A DNA stretch of 64,000 nucleotides from Echinococcus granulosus (GCF_000524195.1 NW_020170381.1:3821282-3885281); one strand, 5' to 3'. Positions 39,440-51,594 are shown, counted from the first letter of the stretch. The notes: a model not told the origin generated them from the sequence alone. Translations and numbers: made by a program.

Positions 39440-40415
39440 AACCTTTGGTGAAGGGACCACTTAGGCGATGCGACATGAGCCTCTGCCGGGTGGCATGGAC
39501 TTCGAGTCATGTCATTAGCGCTCTAGCCCTTCTGTATGTCGACAATACACATTCAGTCCAAGTATTGTTTTCGTTCGTTATCAGGGAAGTCAAAGGGTGA
39601 TGAAATCAAACACGACTTTAAAGGATATCTATCCTGATTTCTACTGCTGGATTATAAACCTTAGTGGAGCGAAAGAAGCACATATGCTAAAAATGGGAAA
39701 ATCTATGCCATTGCTTTCAAAAGAGCGGAAAATAAAGTCTACTTTTGGCAGCTACCTTAGTCCCGTGGTCTGCAGAAGCGATACTAGCCTTGAACCATCT
39801 AAAAAGTTTGGTTATGGAGTTGCCCATTGTACTTCTATGAAACTATCAAATATGTGAACCAGTGATACCTTCTCAACTTCTTTACTATTTGGTTAGAATC
39901 CAGGTAGTGGGCATGGCTTGGCAGGTCTGAAATGGGAACAATGTGGCGAGGAAAAGTAAACGCGAATCCCTTCTCCAAGGAACTATGTTTAATCCTGTCC
40001 TTTGTTACGTGTCTCTGCTTTAAGGTCAGTGTTCGTATGGTTAGCGATAGACATGAGCGTAGGGCAGCAAATTTCCTCGTCTCTCAATATGATTTCCAAA
40101 CGGGACGAAACTCCAGATCTGGTTGAACTGCCGTCAAGTATTTTTCCGGTTGCATGGGAATTTGTCGAAGGGAACGGTTGGCTTTTGGGTGCACTTTACA
40201 CCACTGGTTACGTCATGGCAGCTGTCGCAGGAAGTGACCAAGGGGAGCGCTGGGACGACGCTCGAAATAAGGGAAGGGGGTGGTTGATTGCGTAACTTTC
40301 GGATTTGGTGTAGGGTCCACTTAGGCGCTCCTTCACTGTACCTTTGCCATAAGGGCTGGTCTCTGAATCATGCCACTGAATCCGAACCCTTGTAAGTCGA
40401 ATTTACATATAATGA
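39440..40415 (-). mobile_element. copy C of the ~0.9 kb terminal-direct-repeat element
   Basis: This copy shows the terminal direct repeats most clearly. 39444-39550 and 40310-40415 share TTGGTG, AGGGnCCACTTAGGCG, GCCTCTG/GTCTCTG and TCATG-CA in the same order. Internal blocks match copy A (AAAAATGGGAAAATC at 39690; also about 2450) and copy B (GATACTAGCCTTGAACCATC at 39780; also about 31890). Open frames at 39932-40295 run antisense through the element and are not genes. The copy lies upstream of the channel gene on the opposite strand. Confidence 0.7.
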
Positions 40416-41159
40416 CCTCAATGCTCTTCACAGCAGTTTCGGGCCGCTAGATTTTGGAATTCCATTAACTTTTAGCCCGTTAATGAATAGATAGTCCACC
40501 AACTAAGTAAGATACCTAGGTTGGAACCCAAATAAATCACAGAGAACTAGCAAAAGTCAATTTTTTGCCTTCTCAAAATACTTACTAACGCATATAACAG
40601 TCGAGCAAATATTAAACAAAAAAACTCTTTATTTAAAATAACAGAAATAACCAATAAGGACTGGGAAGGAGTAGACTTTTCATGAAGCGAAATTCAGTTA
40701 AGTAATGCAAATGGGATTTCTCATGCTCTTTTTTCTCTTCAAATACCCCAATTCTCCTATTAAAACACTTTACCAAAATATTCTTTAATTTTTTAAAAGA
40801 ATAAATAAACATAACCTTATCGTGTTAATGGGAAAGGTACAAACCAAAAGAGCAAAGAAAAAGGAATTAAAATATTTTGTCAGAAATTTCGTTTAGATAA
40901 TGGTCTCTTTCCAAACCACATCCCCAGTCATAAGACCATTACCACACAGGGGCATTATCACACCTGCATCAATCCAACATTTTGGATATGCAAACCCTTA
41001 AGCGTTACGCCTGTGATTAATGCCCCTTCCACAAGCACCAAAGACAAAATTATTTATCTACGCTTTTAGCAAAAAAGTTTTTTTTATCTGCATTGCTTTT
41101 TTGCCAGATTGAAGTATGGCGCCTGCCTCTACTTACCCAAACGAGGCTAAAAACACGTC

Positions 41160-41343
41160 CTATCTCCCTATTAAGGGCCGATGATGTCACGCCTCCCATT
41201 GGCCAATCACATGAGTCGAGGACTTCTCATTGGTGGTGATGTGCTTCCAGTGGCCCGGAGGTGGCCATTTGATCTCACCACCTTCGTGGGCTTCCGACGG
41301 TCCCTTTAATGAGCACGGCCCATTCACTTGAGCATTCAATCAC
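41160..41343 (+). promoter_or_regulatory. candidate promoter/5' UTR of the channel gene
   Basis: A GC-richer stretch in AT-rich surroundings. It contains ATTGG and CCAAT back to back (about 41199-41208: CATTGGCCAATCAC) and another CTCATTGG at about 41227. A TGA in the reading frame of the proposed start lies at 41329, so ATG 41344 is the first in-frame start. An upstream ATG at 41309 opens a separate 14-codon uORF ending at 41353, which could dampen translation. No TATA box is evident. Confidence 0.4.
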
Positions 41344-41357
41344 ATGCGCATAAGACT
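41344..41357 (+). CDS. candidate first coding exon of the DEG/ENaC channel
   Basis: ATG is followed by three codons plus two bases, then a consensus donor GTAAGT at 41358. Two leftover bases are exactly what the TM1 exon at 43485 needs, since it begins with one base to complete a codon, giving an N-terminus MRIRL-FYPNIKRY. The exon lies directly behind a CCAAT-containing GC-rich segment. If right, the cytoplasmic N-tail is only about 17 residues, far shorter than usual for the family, and it lacks the His-Gly gating motif normally found before TM1. The alternative is an N-terminal exon elsewhere upstream that I missed. Confidence 0.4.
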
Positions 41358-43484
41358 GTAAGTCTGCCCAAACTTGCCTAACCTTACCTCCCTTTTTTAT
41401 TGTCTCAAATTGCATGAATCTAATAAAGGTGAGGGAATAAGTTTGCTCGTTTTAATAGCGGAATCTAGGTTAGTGTAGAAGACTTTATTCGTTGACAGGG
41501 GGAATGCAAAGCAGATGCGATACTCACTAATATAAACGGTTGCCTTACGAATTATCTCAGGTCCTTGGAGAGACGTTCCAAATGGAGCACAAACTTCCTT
41601 GATTACATGATACAAGCTTAAAAATACGACCTTTTTTCTGCAAACGTCTGTTTCCGTCATCTAAAGTAACTCCAAACTACCTCCTAGTTGGTCCATTACG
41701 TAGTTAATAAAGTAGGCACCGAAATCCCGGAAGGTATTATGAATACCTGAAAAAATAATCTAAGACCTAATTTATTATCGGATGACCAACTAAAACGGTT
41801 TCAAGAGGTTCTTTTGCTTTTATTTTCTTTTGTTAACAAGGCCAAATAAGAGAGATATGTTTAGTGAAAAAAGAGCATCATCCACCCTCACTTGCATGTT
41901 ACGACATCAATTTTGTCACGCTATAATCAAAATTTAACTTGACAAGGGGCTTTGCAGCTCGCTTAGTCACTTGACACCGATATTGCACATGGTACGAACA
42001 AGCCATTTGGAGGAAAAAAATGGGGGCTTGTGAAATATCTATCTTCAGAAAAAATCGACTTTCAAAAGTTCAAGCCCAGCTATCACACTGAAATGCCAGC
42101 CTTCATTGCTAGTTGTGGTAAAGGCTACACGCAAATTTTTTGTACCTGTACTTTTCCACAACTTGAACAGCTTCCCGACTAATAAGTCTCAAAGAACACT
42201 CATTTATCTGTGAGCTTCCGCGTTTAATTTCTTATTTACGACAAAAGGCCAGAGTAGAAAAGCTCGGAAACAGCAATGAAAGTTAACAAAGTTAGATGCT
42301 TTTGGCATCGTTTCCTTAATGACAGAGTTGAGCATCTAGGAGCAAATCAAAGAGCTAGCAAATTTTATTTCTGGTCCAAAAAGACATCTTATTGCCTGAT
42401 TTACCCAATTATCTGGGTGTTCAATGGTACCGCCTCGCTAATAATGCAGAGGTGAAGATAAGGACAAGCCATGTTATAGGTTTTAGAACTCATTTGATTC
42501 GCTTTTCTGTTTACCAATAATTGCTTTTGTCTATACTTCTAGACCAGCATGACGGACGTGACTTGAGTTTCTTTGTTTGGATTTACTTTAAGTAGAAATT
42601 ATACAAACCCAAGTTTGTGCTATTGTAATTAGATGAAAATGATGTTCATCGTGTAGGTCAATGATTGCTTTTCTCCGCTTCAAAGAAAAGCGAGTTTCGG
42701 CATGCCTACAGACGGAGAAAGCCGACTATTTTGTGAGCAAATAAAGTTGGAAAATATGAGAGATGCTTTACCGTAGATCAAGTGGCTGCTATGAGGACCA
42801 AGGCCTGCATCGATAACCTTGGGCAGTTGAGAAGATTTTCGCTTACCACTTTATGACCCAATTTATAGCGGTACTTGTAGAATTCTTATCATGCATTTTA
42901 TGAAGAATGTCCAGTCCTTGGGTAAAGCCTACGCGCACTTAGCATGGAGGACTGATAAGAGCCTCTTTCAATAGCTCTAGCTAACGCTACACCATTCAGT
43001 ACTATTTACACAAGACCGCCTAATAGCCATCCCATTTACTTGCTACCAAAGGTATGCCACTTCCACAGGTTGGAGAGAAATAAATACCTTTTAGTAGAGC
43101 GCCTATTGAAGGGTTTCAAAAGTGATGCAAAAGTCCGGACAGTAGGGATTTTCCCCTTCTTAAAGATGGGCGTAGATGATATAATACCATTTTAAGCTTT
43201 ACAACTCTTCAAGACTTTTCTGTTATTTTTAACTGGTGTAGATAATACTTCTCTTTCTAATAGAGGAGCGCTATGACTATGATCAAGTTGTAAGGTAAAA
43301 TACAAACAATATGGATGTCGATTTTGGACTTTCTGGTCCGTTGATGATACCGAATCCCACCATACGCATCCATTAAAAACTCGTGCCACTATTACTGGAT
43401 ACGTAAGTCAGAGGCTGCTGAAATAGGATTTTAAAAAGGCGATTAATCAATTAGCTTAAATAACAAATCAACTTTTGTGCTTAG

Positions 43485-43712
43485 ATTTTACCCTAACATT
43501 AAGCGGTACAGTTTTCTTTCTAGATCAGCCACAGTAGAAGTGCTGATCACTCTGGTCATTCTATGCCTACTCATTTTCCGAATTTTTGTTTGGTGGAGAG
43601 CAGAGGGAACTCAAGGGAAATCGACTTTTAAAGAAGAAGAAATTTCAATTCAAGACTCTGGACAGGAGGCATCATTTCCCTCCCTCACCTTTTGCAACGC
43701 CAATCCTCTGAG
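43485..43712 (+). CDS. DEG/ENaC exon: TM1 and FPSLTFCNANPLR motif
   Basis: Bounded by an acceptor (ACTTTTGTGCTTAG) and donor AG|GTGAGT. It encodes about 76 residues: a basic pre-membrane segment (IKRYSFLSRS), TM1 (VEVLITLVILCLLIFRIFVW), a charged linker (FKEEEISIQD) and FPSLTFCNANPLR, the conserved block after TM1 in DEG/ENaC channels (usually FP-x-V-T-x-C-N-x-N-P). It ends with two bases of an Arg codon completed by the first base of the next exon (AG+A), so the motif's final R is restored across the splice. This is the strongest family evidence in the window. The exon needs two bases from an upstream exon; see 41344. Confidence 0.9.
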
Positions 43713-45425
43713 GTGAGTGAGCATCGAAACAATTAGTGGGGAAAAGGGAAAAAGAAGAGAAGAAACATTCTTCATGCGGTCACGCTGGTTGAGCAGAAAT
43801 CATTTCCATGGCTGATCTTCTGAGGCTCGGCTGCATGCTAAATTTTATCCCATTTTAAGGGAAAAAACACCATTTTGAGAGAGCTTTTCTCCCTTTTTTC
43901 TCATGCGTGAAGCAGCTGCATTGTTGATGGTTGAAGAAATCAGGAAATCAAAACAAACATTTTTTTCCTGACTCCTCATAAGCAAGTAAAGTGATCTTTG
44001 TCAGAATACTTTCAAAGAAATTACAAACTTACACAAGAGTATTAACGATCCAAAAGGCAAAAATTGGGGTCAAAAAATGTGGGAAGAAGGTAAAAAATAT
44101 TAAATTACAAATTAAAAATAAAATGAATTAATTTAGTGGCCATTGAGATATTTGCATTGCAGTGCTAACCCAACCTTTCGCATAGGTTGCACGATGTTCT
44201 ACCTAATCACGCTGTCTAGATGAATGCCATTGGTGTGCCGCCACCCAGCTCACTCATTAGTTCACTTTTCAATTTAAACAAAGGCTACTAGAAGAAATGT
44301 TTGGTTTGGCCGGTCCCGCTACTTTTGTTCGCAACGGTTAGTTTAAGCGTCGCAAGAAGTAACTAAACGCCCCCACCTACTCAATTTACCATAGATAGCA
44401 AAGCTCAAAACACAACATGGTTCTAAAAAGATACCACTCATGCTAACCTTATTATGCCAATCCAAACAGTTAAAGCTAAAAAAAGGACAGTATCATGCAG
44501 CGTCCATTCACAATGAATCAGGAATCTGTGTTTCATTTGCAGTCCACATATCAAAAAAATTGGCTTATTAAATCCGTAGCTATGTGGCGGAGGACTAATG
44601 CCTTGTGCTCATTCGGGTGTTATTTTGCCACCACATGGAGGGATGGAGGTGAGGTGATGTATTTTAATTGTTTCATTTCGCTCATCCCTTGAACTTTGAA
44701 AACTTAACAAATTAAAACTCATATTCGGTCGGTTGGAAAGAAAAAAGTACATCGAGCGCATAAAAACAATCCCGAATAGCTTAATAGCATTAAAAAGAAT
44801 GGAAAAGAGATATAATTTGGGGTGCTTGCTATATATAAGATGAAGGGAAATTCTGATACATAGGATAAATTTGCCTACTTCGTAAATATGTCTAACTACA
44901 ATCAGCGCCATATGGTTTGCTTAGAGAGTTGTATGGGTAATAAAAATAATTAAAAAAAGCGACATCAAAGTCACAAAAGATTTGTAACAGACTTGCTTAT
45001 AGCTACTTGTCACTTAGTAAGATTGGAGCTGTACCGCCCCTCCCCGAGTTATTCCTGGTGACCTAGTAAAGCAACAGAATACAGAAGAAGAAGAAGAAGA
45101 AGAAGAAGAAGAAAAGAAGAAGAAGGGGTTTTTACTAGTGCAAGAAGGGTTGCAGGGACTGTGACGATTAGGGCGGACGCCTTACTGCCCCATCAGGAAG
45201 CTGAAAGGAGCACTTCAAATTCTTGATGTACAAATACGAGTAGCCCTTCAAATTTCTAACAAACGCAGCAAAATAAGTCTACACGATCCCTCACCGTAGC
45301 ATGAAAAGATGGCATGATCAAACCTATCAAAATCTGATGGAGCAGTAGCATTGTGTCGGATTGGATTTGTGACGTGGTCTCGTGTGATTTGAAGGTTAAG
45401 CTACAAACTGTGCTTTTATTTGCAG
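43713..45425 (+). other. intron with AAG microsatellite
   Basis: Intron between the TM1 exon and the finger exon, about 1.7 kb. It contains an (AAG)n run at 45082-45124 and otherwise AT-rich sequence without exon-like content. Confidence 0.7.
45082..45124. repeat. (AAG)n microsatellite
   Basis: About 14 AAG units with one interruption (AAAAG). It is inside a channel intron, upstream of the 45426 exon. Confidence 0.9.
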
Positions 45426-45566
45426 AGCAACAGCTCTCTACTCAGCGGGACTTTACGACAAGGTTTCTCAGGCTGTACAGGACCCAAGGTTTACTTTGCA
45501 AGATCTTGACTTCTCCAATGAGCAGCTTCAACAATACGCACATAGTATATTCAGTATGCTCAAACG
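45426..45566 (+). CDS. DEG/ENaC exon: extracellular finger region
   Basis: Acceptor TGCTTTTATTTGCAG; donor CG|GTTTGT, weaker than consensus but the only one giving the right phase. After one base that completes Arg, it encodes 46 residues beginning ATALYSAGLYDKV and ending HSIFSMLK plus two bases of an Arg codon. The predicted helical, acidic/polar sequence (LQDLDFSNEQLQQYAHSIF) suits the finger helices between the post-TM1 motif and the first conserved cysteine pair. Beyond the donor the frame continues only to a TAG at about 45610, so splicing is required. The following intron is only 86 bases. Confidence 0.85.
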
Positions 45567-45652
45567 GTTTGTCCAAAGTTACGATTTGCCACTTATTAGC
45601 ATGAATTCATCTAAGTAGGTAATCTGGATTTCGTTTTTGTCCACTTTTGCAG

Positions 45653-45747
45653 GTGCAAGCTAAATAATGCCGAGTGCAACGCCCAGAGTTTTGAATCGGT
45701 AAGAACAAAGCACGGAATGTGTTTTCAGCTGCGAATTCCGAGGCAAA
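45653..45747 (+). CDS. DEG/ENaC exon: C-x6-C ... GMCFQL block
   Basis: Acceptor CCACTTTTGCAG, donor AAA|GTGAGT. The first base completes the Arg codon from the previous exon. The exon then reads CKLNNAECNAQSFESVRT and KHGMCFQLRIPRQ. This is the family's conserved finger/palm block (C-x-F-x4-C-x3-F ... G-x-C-x-x-F). It ends with one base, which the next exon completes to Lys. Phase agreement on both sides and the conserved cysteines make this a firm assignment. Confidence 0.9.
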
Positions 45748-47469
45748 GTGAGTGTAATTGCGTTGTGGTGACCGTTAGTTATCATGACTCAGTGGTTTCC
45801 ATTATTTATGAGTAGAAACTACTGCCTCTTATTACTTGTGTTAAGAAGCATTTAGTCGGTAGTATGAGGGAGAACTCAATGCAAAGCTTTGTACTCCAAG
45901 TTTGGCTATTTCAATCAACGGTCAGCCAAGTTATTAAAACGCTTATTTTTACTTCTGCAATAAATATCCTTTGTCAGTAAAATGACTGCAAATTGAGACA
46001 ATGCTAGTGGGCTACATAATTTCGTGACGTAAATTTCCGAAGAACTAATATTAATGTACTTTCTTGAGGGAAGTTTACTTAATCTCGGAATGCCAGGGAG
46101 AATTAGTGACTTTGATTTGCAGGATAAATGATGAATAAAACAGATATCAAAGAAAGAATGGATTTTAGACCTTAATTATAAATTCTTTTACCGGAAATGA
46201 ACTTTTGCGAATGCTAATTAGCATGAAGCTTAGTTTAAATAACCTCTGCCTAATTAAAGAGCTTTCACCCCATTGTTCTTCCAAAATTACAGTAATTACA
46301 GGAAATATCAAAGTGAATGAAATGCGTGTTTAATTAAATAAGGTGAAAAGTAGAGGTGAGACTAAAGGCCCACTCTGGGTGTAGACATTCCTATCCCAAT
46401 GAATTAAGGGATGGAAGGGGAATTCACGCGGTGCTGTAAACACACAATTGGCGTTAGATTGATGCAACCTTCCGCCTAACATAGGTACCACCGGCTTTAA
46501 TAACAATAACCACTGTGTTAAAAAAGTCGCATTAACTTTTTAAGAAAATTATCAATGCTTAGAAGGAGAAACGTCCGAGACCTACGATCGCAAAGTTACT
46601 TTTGAGACTCATTGTTCACTAGCTTACAGGAAACAAATAGGAGACCTTATTAGCCAGCCATAGGCCAAAGACTTAATGAAAGAAGGCCTAACGTCTTGAA
46701 CTAACTTTAAAAGAATCTGCTCAAGCTTGACCTCTTTGTCGAAGGCTTCGCGGTAAATGCTCCCGCCTTTCCGAAGAATACTCCTGGAATTCGCATGTGC
46801 TTTTGCGCATGTTGTTCCAATGATTGTCTTCCCTGCATATGGAATCACCAACAAGGCGTTCCAGAATTCGATGACTATTTTTAATTACTCTGCATTTCAA
46901 AAAGTATTCCAGCTCACTTCTGAATAGTCTTATCAAAAAAATGAGCTTCAGGCAAAGATATTCCACATTTTGAATTGCTTATAAATAGTAAACTCTGCGC
47001 GTTACATTTGTTCCCAGACAAATAAGACACTTCTTTACTTACCTCTGGCCAACATTATCAGAGACACATTCATTTGAATCGGCTACAGTGTACCCTAATA
47101 AATGGTGTCTGGGCTATTTTACCTCGTAGGCACTACTCTAGTCGTAAGCAAACTGATCCTGTAATTTCGCACCGACTTTCGGTAGTCCTATTTTCGTAAA
47201 TTTTGTGCTAACATAGAGGACAGAGTGTTTCGAAATCCTCCTTTTAATTCGCAAAACCTACCTCTCTGTGTAATGAATGCTCTAATTCACATAAAACTAC
47301 ACAGAAGACCCCAATACAGATTCCTATGCTTGTGAAAATTGCGGCAGTCACAGTAATTTTGCGTTAAACTTGATTAAAAAGCTCAAATTTGGCGCTTTTT
47401 CTAATTTTAATGTCCAAAATTAGTCTGCGGTATGTTTGGAGGGGAAATTATTTTTGCTTCCCTTTACAG
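45748..47469 (+). other. intron; minus-strand coding-like frame inside
   Basis: Intron of about 1.7 kb. A minus-strand frame at 46624-46880 reads protein-like sequence (ALLVIPYAGKTIIGTT, EVKLEQILLKLVQDV) but starts after a TAA and has no clear borders. It may be a fragment of a retrotransposed gene. I could not identify it. Confidence 0.4.
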
Positions 47470-47637
47470 AACAAACTCATCTCGAGATGATTTTAGACCC
47501 CGAGGAGAGTGAATATGTTCTTCCAAACGACGGGTTTACGGGCTTTTTGATCGCCCTCAACTGTTCCACCAGCGATCAGAGCGAGTTCTTCATTGGCAGC
47601 GGATTTCACAACATGATTCGCATTTCATCTGCGGTAG
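47470..47637 (+). CDS. DEG/ENaC exon: beta-ball segment
   Basis: Acceptor TTGCTTCCCTTTACAG. Two bases complete Lys, and about 54 residues follow: LEMILDPEESEYVLP, DGFTGFLIALNCSTS and SGFHNMIRISSA. This matches the family pattern of a beta-strand, an (E)Y-(x)n-G-x-x-(V/L)-x-I-x stretch and a G-F-x-x-x-I-x-I/S segment that leads into the thumb. NCS is a potential N-glycosylation site. Two overlapping donors exist: GCG|GTAGGT (exon end 47633, phase 0) and GTAG|GTAGGA (exon end 47637, phase 1). Only the second joins the next visible exon (49520) in frame, and is used here. Confidence 0.85.
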
Positions 47638-49519
47638 GTAGGACTCAAAGCTTGCGCCATTGCAGTTGCCTTGTATTGAGAAGTAATTCAAATTTTTTTG
47701 TACGTTTCCCTTTAAGGCTCCTCATAACGGCGTGGCATGTAAGTTGCTGCCTCTGTTGTCACTTTGCTATTGCCTAAGTCTAAAATAGAATACAGCTACC
47801 TTATAAGGCCAAAACACTTGCGGCTTCCTGGAATGAGGGGCTGATTGGAAGTTACTTGTCTTTGTTGGTCAGCGTTTCACTTAAACTCGAGCCATTAACG
47901 CTTGCATTATCAAAACCTCCCACACCTGATCCCGGGTTTCTCATCCAAACCTAGTGTAACAAAGAGGTGACCCTTGTCCATATTATCCTATAGTACGTAA
48001 TTACTATGCTTTTAAACAAATTGAAAATGGTTTAAGAATATTCTTAGTATATGGATACTTGCATCACTCAACTTTTGAATGACATTAAAATTGGTCACTT
48101 AAGTGGTGTAAGCTTGTGGTAGAAATAAAGAAGGACTGAAGATTCTGAGTTTCCTAGCTCAGACATTGGTAATTCGATAGTCATCGGAAATAGAGTGTTT
48201 GGTTTACCGGATCACTGCTTTAACTTATCATTCAATCAAAAGGAGTTTTTTTGCCACTGTACCTGGTGAGAGCTTCCAATCCTCAATTGCAATGACGGAG
48301 TTATTTTTCTACGCAATGCCGAAACTGCCCCGGCCTGGTGACGTATTTAGGGTCACCCATATGTCACATGGCTTCTCCATTAGTTTATGGTGACTAAATG
48401 CACCTAGCTTTGTTTTAACCTTGTAAGCCGAAGTTCAAATGGTAAAAACAGCGTCTACAGCACTCAGGAGGATTGTGAAACAGCGATTGGAGCCTAAAAG
48501 GTAGTACTCCACGCAGTTGCCCACTTGATTACTGGCGGCACTGTCAAACAATTCTGGCCCATATTGTTGGTGTTTGGGAGAACAATAAGAACTTTTCCGG
48601 AGTGAATAATCATCACTACAAACGGAAGAGGCCGTCCCTTTGTAGCCCACCTTGTGACCAGTTTAAGTGGAAATTATTGTCCAATTTTAGACGCAACTGT
48701 CAAGCAAGGCAAATGTATGCAAGCGCAAAGGTCACGTTTGAGGGTTTTTAAGAGATTCAAATTAGAGGATTATTTAGAGCCTACCTAATAGTTTGAGTTT
48801 TAACCCCACTGAGGGCTGTTCTTTGATCGCGTCGGCAAGTGACACTCCCTTAAGCGTCGTTTCAGCGATTCTGCATCCATCCTCATAATAATGGAGATCT
48901 AGAAAAGAAATCTCTCTAGCGCCATTTATACTCATTTGCGGGTCCTCATTAATTTCGCAGCACAGTAAGAACGCCATGATAAATGTTTGCCCTAGGTTTA
49001 TTTTGCATTCTGAAAGGCAAGTGACTATGCTCTGCTATAAAATAATGTTACTGAGTTGGGTTGCTAAAGCTCTTGCACCCTGACTCATTCAGACATAATT
49101 AAATAGTAGCAAAAAATGGTTTAACTTATTTTAAGGTCTATTTAATACCTGCTACACCTCAAAAGCGTTGCAATCTACTGGGTACACCTTTATGAGTAGT
49201 GCAATGATAAAGTAAAACACTGGAAAAGCCGTTTTCAAACCGCTTTGGGGCGGAAATGGTTGAAAAAGAGTTGGAAATTTAGTAGGTGTATACAAAATTT
49301 AATACTCAGATGATTAGCTGGCTGATTTCCTTTTTTCTTTAACTTAAAATCGGTTCAGGCAAAGTCAGTTTTGCATGTCAGATGGGGTTTTATGAGGCTA
49401 AGGGGGAAATTAACAGGGTGATTCCATCAGTCGGAAGCCATAAAGTAAAGGAAGATTCACCTAAATACACTACTACCACACTGTCTGAAGGAGATAAGAC
49501 ATTTCCATTATCTTTATAG
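47638..49519 (+). other. intron; nested minus-strand coding-like frames
   Basis: Intron of about 1.9 kb. On the minus strand, 48774-48977 (67 codons) and 48435-48650 (71 codons) are open and protein-like in composition. They are annotated separately or listed as uncertain. I saw no Cys-rich + strand exon here that could be the missing thumb. Confidence 0.5.
48774..48977 (-). CDS. unassigned coding-like ORF inside a channel intron
   Basis: ATG-started, 67 codons on the opposite strand to the channel. Composition is protein-like: FLLCCEINEDPQMSINGARE, LDLHYYEDGCRIAE, GVSLADAIKEQPSVGLKLK. An acceptor-like CTTGCCTTTCAG lies about 30 bases upstream, and a donor-like TTAG|GTAGGC sits just before the stop, so it could be one exon of a nested gene. 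I recognise no family. A chance open frame remains the main alternative. Confidence 0.22.
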   Translation of the reverse strand: MAFLLCCEINEDPQMSINGAREISFLDLHYYEDGCRIAETTLKGVSLADAIKEQPSVGLKLKLLGRL

Positions 49520-49638
49520 GTGACAGCGAAGGTTCACAACTGCAAGTGGACTCGATTACTCAAACCGTGAGGTCAGCGCTCTATCAAAGCTTCTTCCCGC
49601 GGGATGACTCGGGGCATTCAACGGCGGATGCAGAAAGG
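49520..49638 (+). CDS. channel exon: start of the novel extracellular insert
   Basis: Acceptor CCATTATCTTTATAG, donor AGG|GTAGAT. Two bases complete Gly with the previous exon's last base, then 39 residues follow, with pieces SQLQVDSITQTVRSALYQSF and DDSGHSTADAER. It ends in phase 0 and runs directly into the exon at 53322, giving DAER-EALSRLIQQR, a natural helical continuation. The sequence is GC-richer than the intron around it. It carries no cysteine and no recognisable DEG/ENaC thumb motif (no LP-x-PYG-x-C). Assignment to the channel rests on strand, position between TM1 and TM2 exons, and phase. Confidence 0.65.
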
Positions 49639-51594
49639 GTAGATAGATAGGACCATCTTTGTTCTTTTTCCGGTTATTCCTTATTACTTAAGTCAGTGAT
49701 AACTATTTAATCCACTCTAAATATACTAGGGATGCTTATATCATCAAAAGAGGGTAGAATCAAAGGCCTTTTTCTTTGTAATTTTGTCTGTTTGTTTACT
49801 GTGGACGGTTTGATGACGTAATTTCCTCAGAAAAGTCCGGTTAGAGCAGATTTTGTCTCCATTATGGCGACGGGTATGATTAAAACCGATTCTTTGTGAT
49901 TGCGATTTCTCCACCTTTCTTTACAAGGACAGAAACACATATTTTCTCGGGTGTTGAAATTACCATTACAGTTAGGATTTTAAAATCACAGTTAGAACAA
50001 AGCTTGGTAATTCTGGGTGGTAAAAAGTTGGCAATTTTTAATTTTTTGCAAGTGATGACTCTCTTAAAGTTAGAAGATGATGCCTCGATATTAAATAACT
50101 TTCGTTTCTAATAGACATTTGAACAAAAGGTGTAGTTTGAGCAAAGCGGAGAGAGAGAGGGCATTTGCCTTTCCGCTTGAGCTCCCTCTAATCGGACTAT
50201 ATGGTATTCCCATCGGTTACAATGGTGGAGGCGGCAGTGAAGCGCTTTTTCGTCTCCAGACCATAAGAAAATAGACCACCAGTCTAGATTACTCATAATA
50301 TGCAAAGGAAGCTACACAAAATAAAACTAGGACAAGTTTTCTCTTATCTTCAGGCATCGGGAGGGATATTTAAGGAGGAAGTTTTCCCACTTTAATGACT
50401 GCAAATATGAAGAGCACGGTTCCAGTCATTCACCACTTCTAACTAATGAAGAACCTTCAAGTTAATTTGTGTGAGGCTATTACTTGGCAGAATAACTTTA
50501 TCAGAGTTTGGGTCCAAATTATCGTAGTAGAAGTAGAGAGCACGATGTTGGATGCAATGCTCCGTTACTAGTGTTTTGGCTTACGATAGCGGATGTGGCG
50601 CAGATTGCGCGGACACAAACCAAAGCAGCTGCAGGCGAAAGTGTGGTCAAGTATAGAGTGGACATAAAACTTGAATAAAATTGCTGATCTGTTTCATTAA
50701 TAGACTCTACAGATTCATCCATAATTGTCCAGGAAATGAAGCATGAGCGAAAGACATCACCTCAAAACGCAGATGGTAAATGGTTGATGACTAAGTCCAC
50801 TAGAGGAAAGTAGACTCACTTCAGGGTCGCTCATGTGGAGAAATGGCTAACTGGGCAAGAATAATTGATGCTTACTCTCTTGACACCACATACACGAGGT
50901 AAGGTGAGATGATTTTAGAGAGAAGTTTCAGCGGTTACTGTGTACAAAGTGATCATCAATTTATTTCAAAGCATTAATTTTGGAGTTACTGAGTCAACAG
51001 TCCGCTAATATATTGCCTATACTTCTGGCACTCTCTCCCAGTAATTATAAATGTGCGTTATAAAGGGATTTATGCTTACAAACACCCTTCAATAAAAGTC
51101 GGTTTTTAGCTTTGTCTACTACTTGTTAAAACCCTCCCTTTTGCAGTAATTTTTCTCAATTGGTTCCTTTGGGTTTTGCGTGCAAAGTTAACTCTGTGCT
51201 AATATGGTGTCTGCAAAAGCTAATTTTATGAAGCTCTCCTGTCTAGGATATGTTTTAAATTACGTGCAGAAGTTGAGTCATTAGGTTTAATTTCAGATAG
51301 CCTACTTTCTTCTCTACTTTTCATCCCAGAAATGGTCTGTTAATAGCGCCTTATTCAATTACAAATAGCGTCTCGAACACTGCTATTTTTGCCCTTTTAT
51401 TTCAGTAACAAAACAAGTGAGCTGCTTTTGCACCCTCTGACAAAGGAGGCTTTTCCTCTGACCTTACCAATCAGTAGTAAGTCAACAACCACCTTAAAGG
51501 GGGTAAAATGCCAATGGAAGATATTGTAGCCCCCTAAGTCTTTCCTGAAGACTAATAAAAGCTTAATACCAAGGCAGGATATATATTATAAGCA

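Noticed and set aside
39932..40295. Two overlapping + strand open frames of 64 and 97 codons
   Set aside because: They run antisense through repeat copy C.
41970..42183. Open frame with a His-Gly (DIAHGTNKPFGG) after an acceptor-like CTCGCTTAG, suggesting the missing N-terminal gating motif
   Set aside because: No donor in it leaves the two bases the TM1 exon needs; the rest of the frame does not resemble a DEG/ENaC N-terminus.
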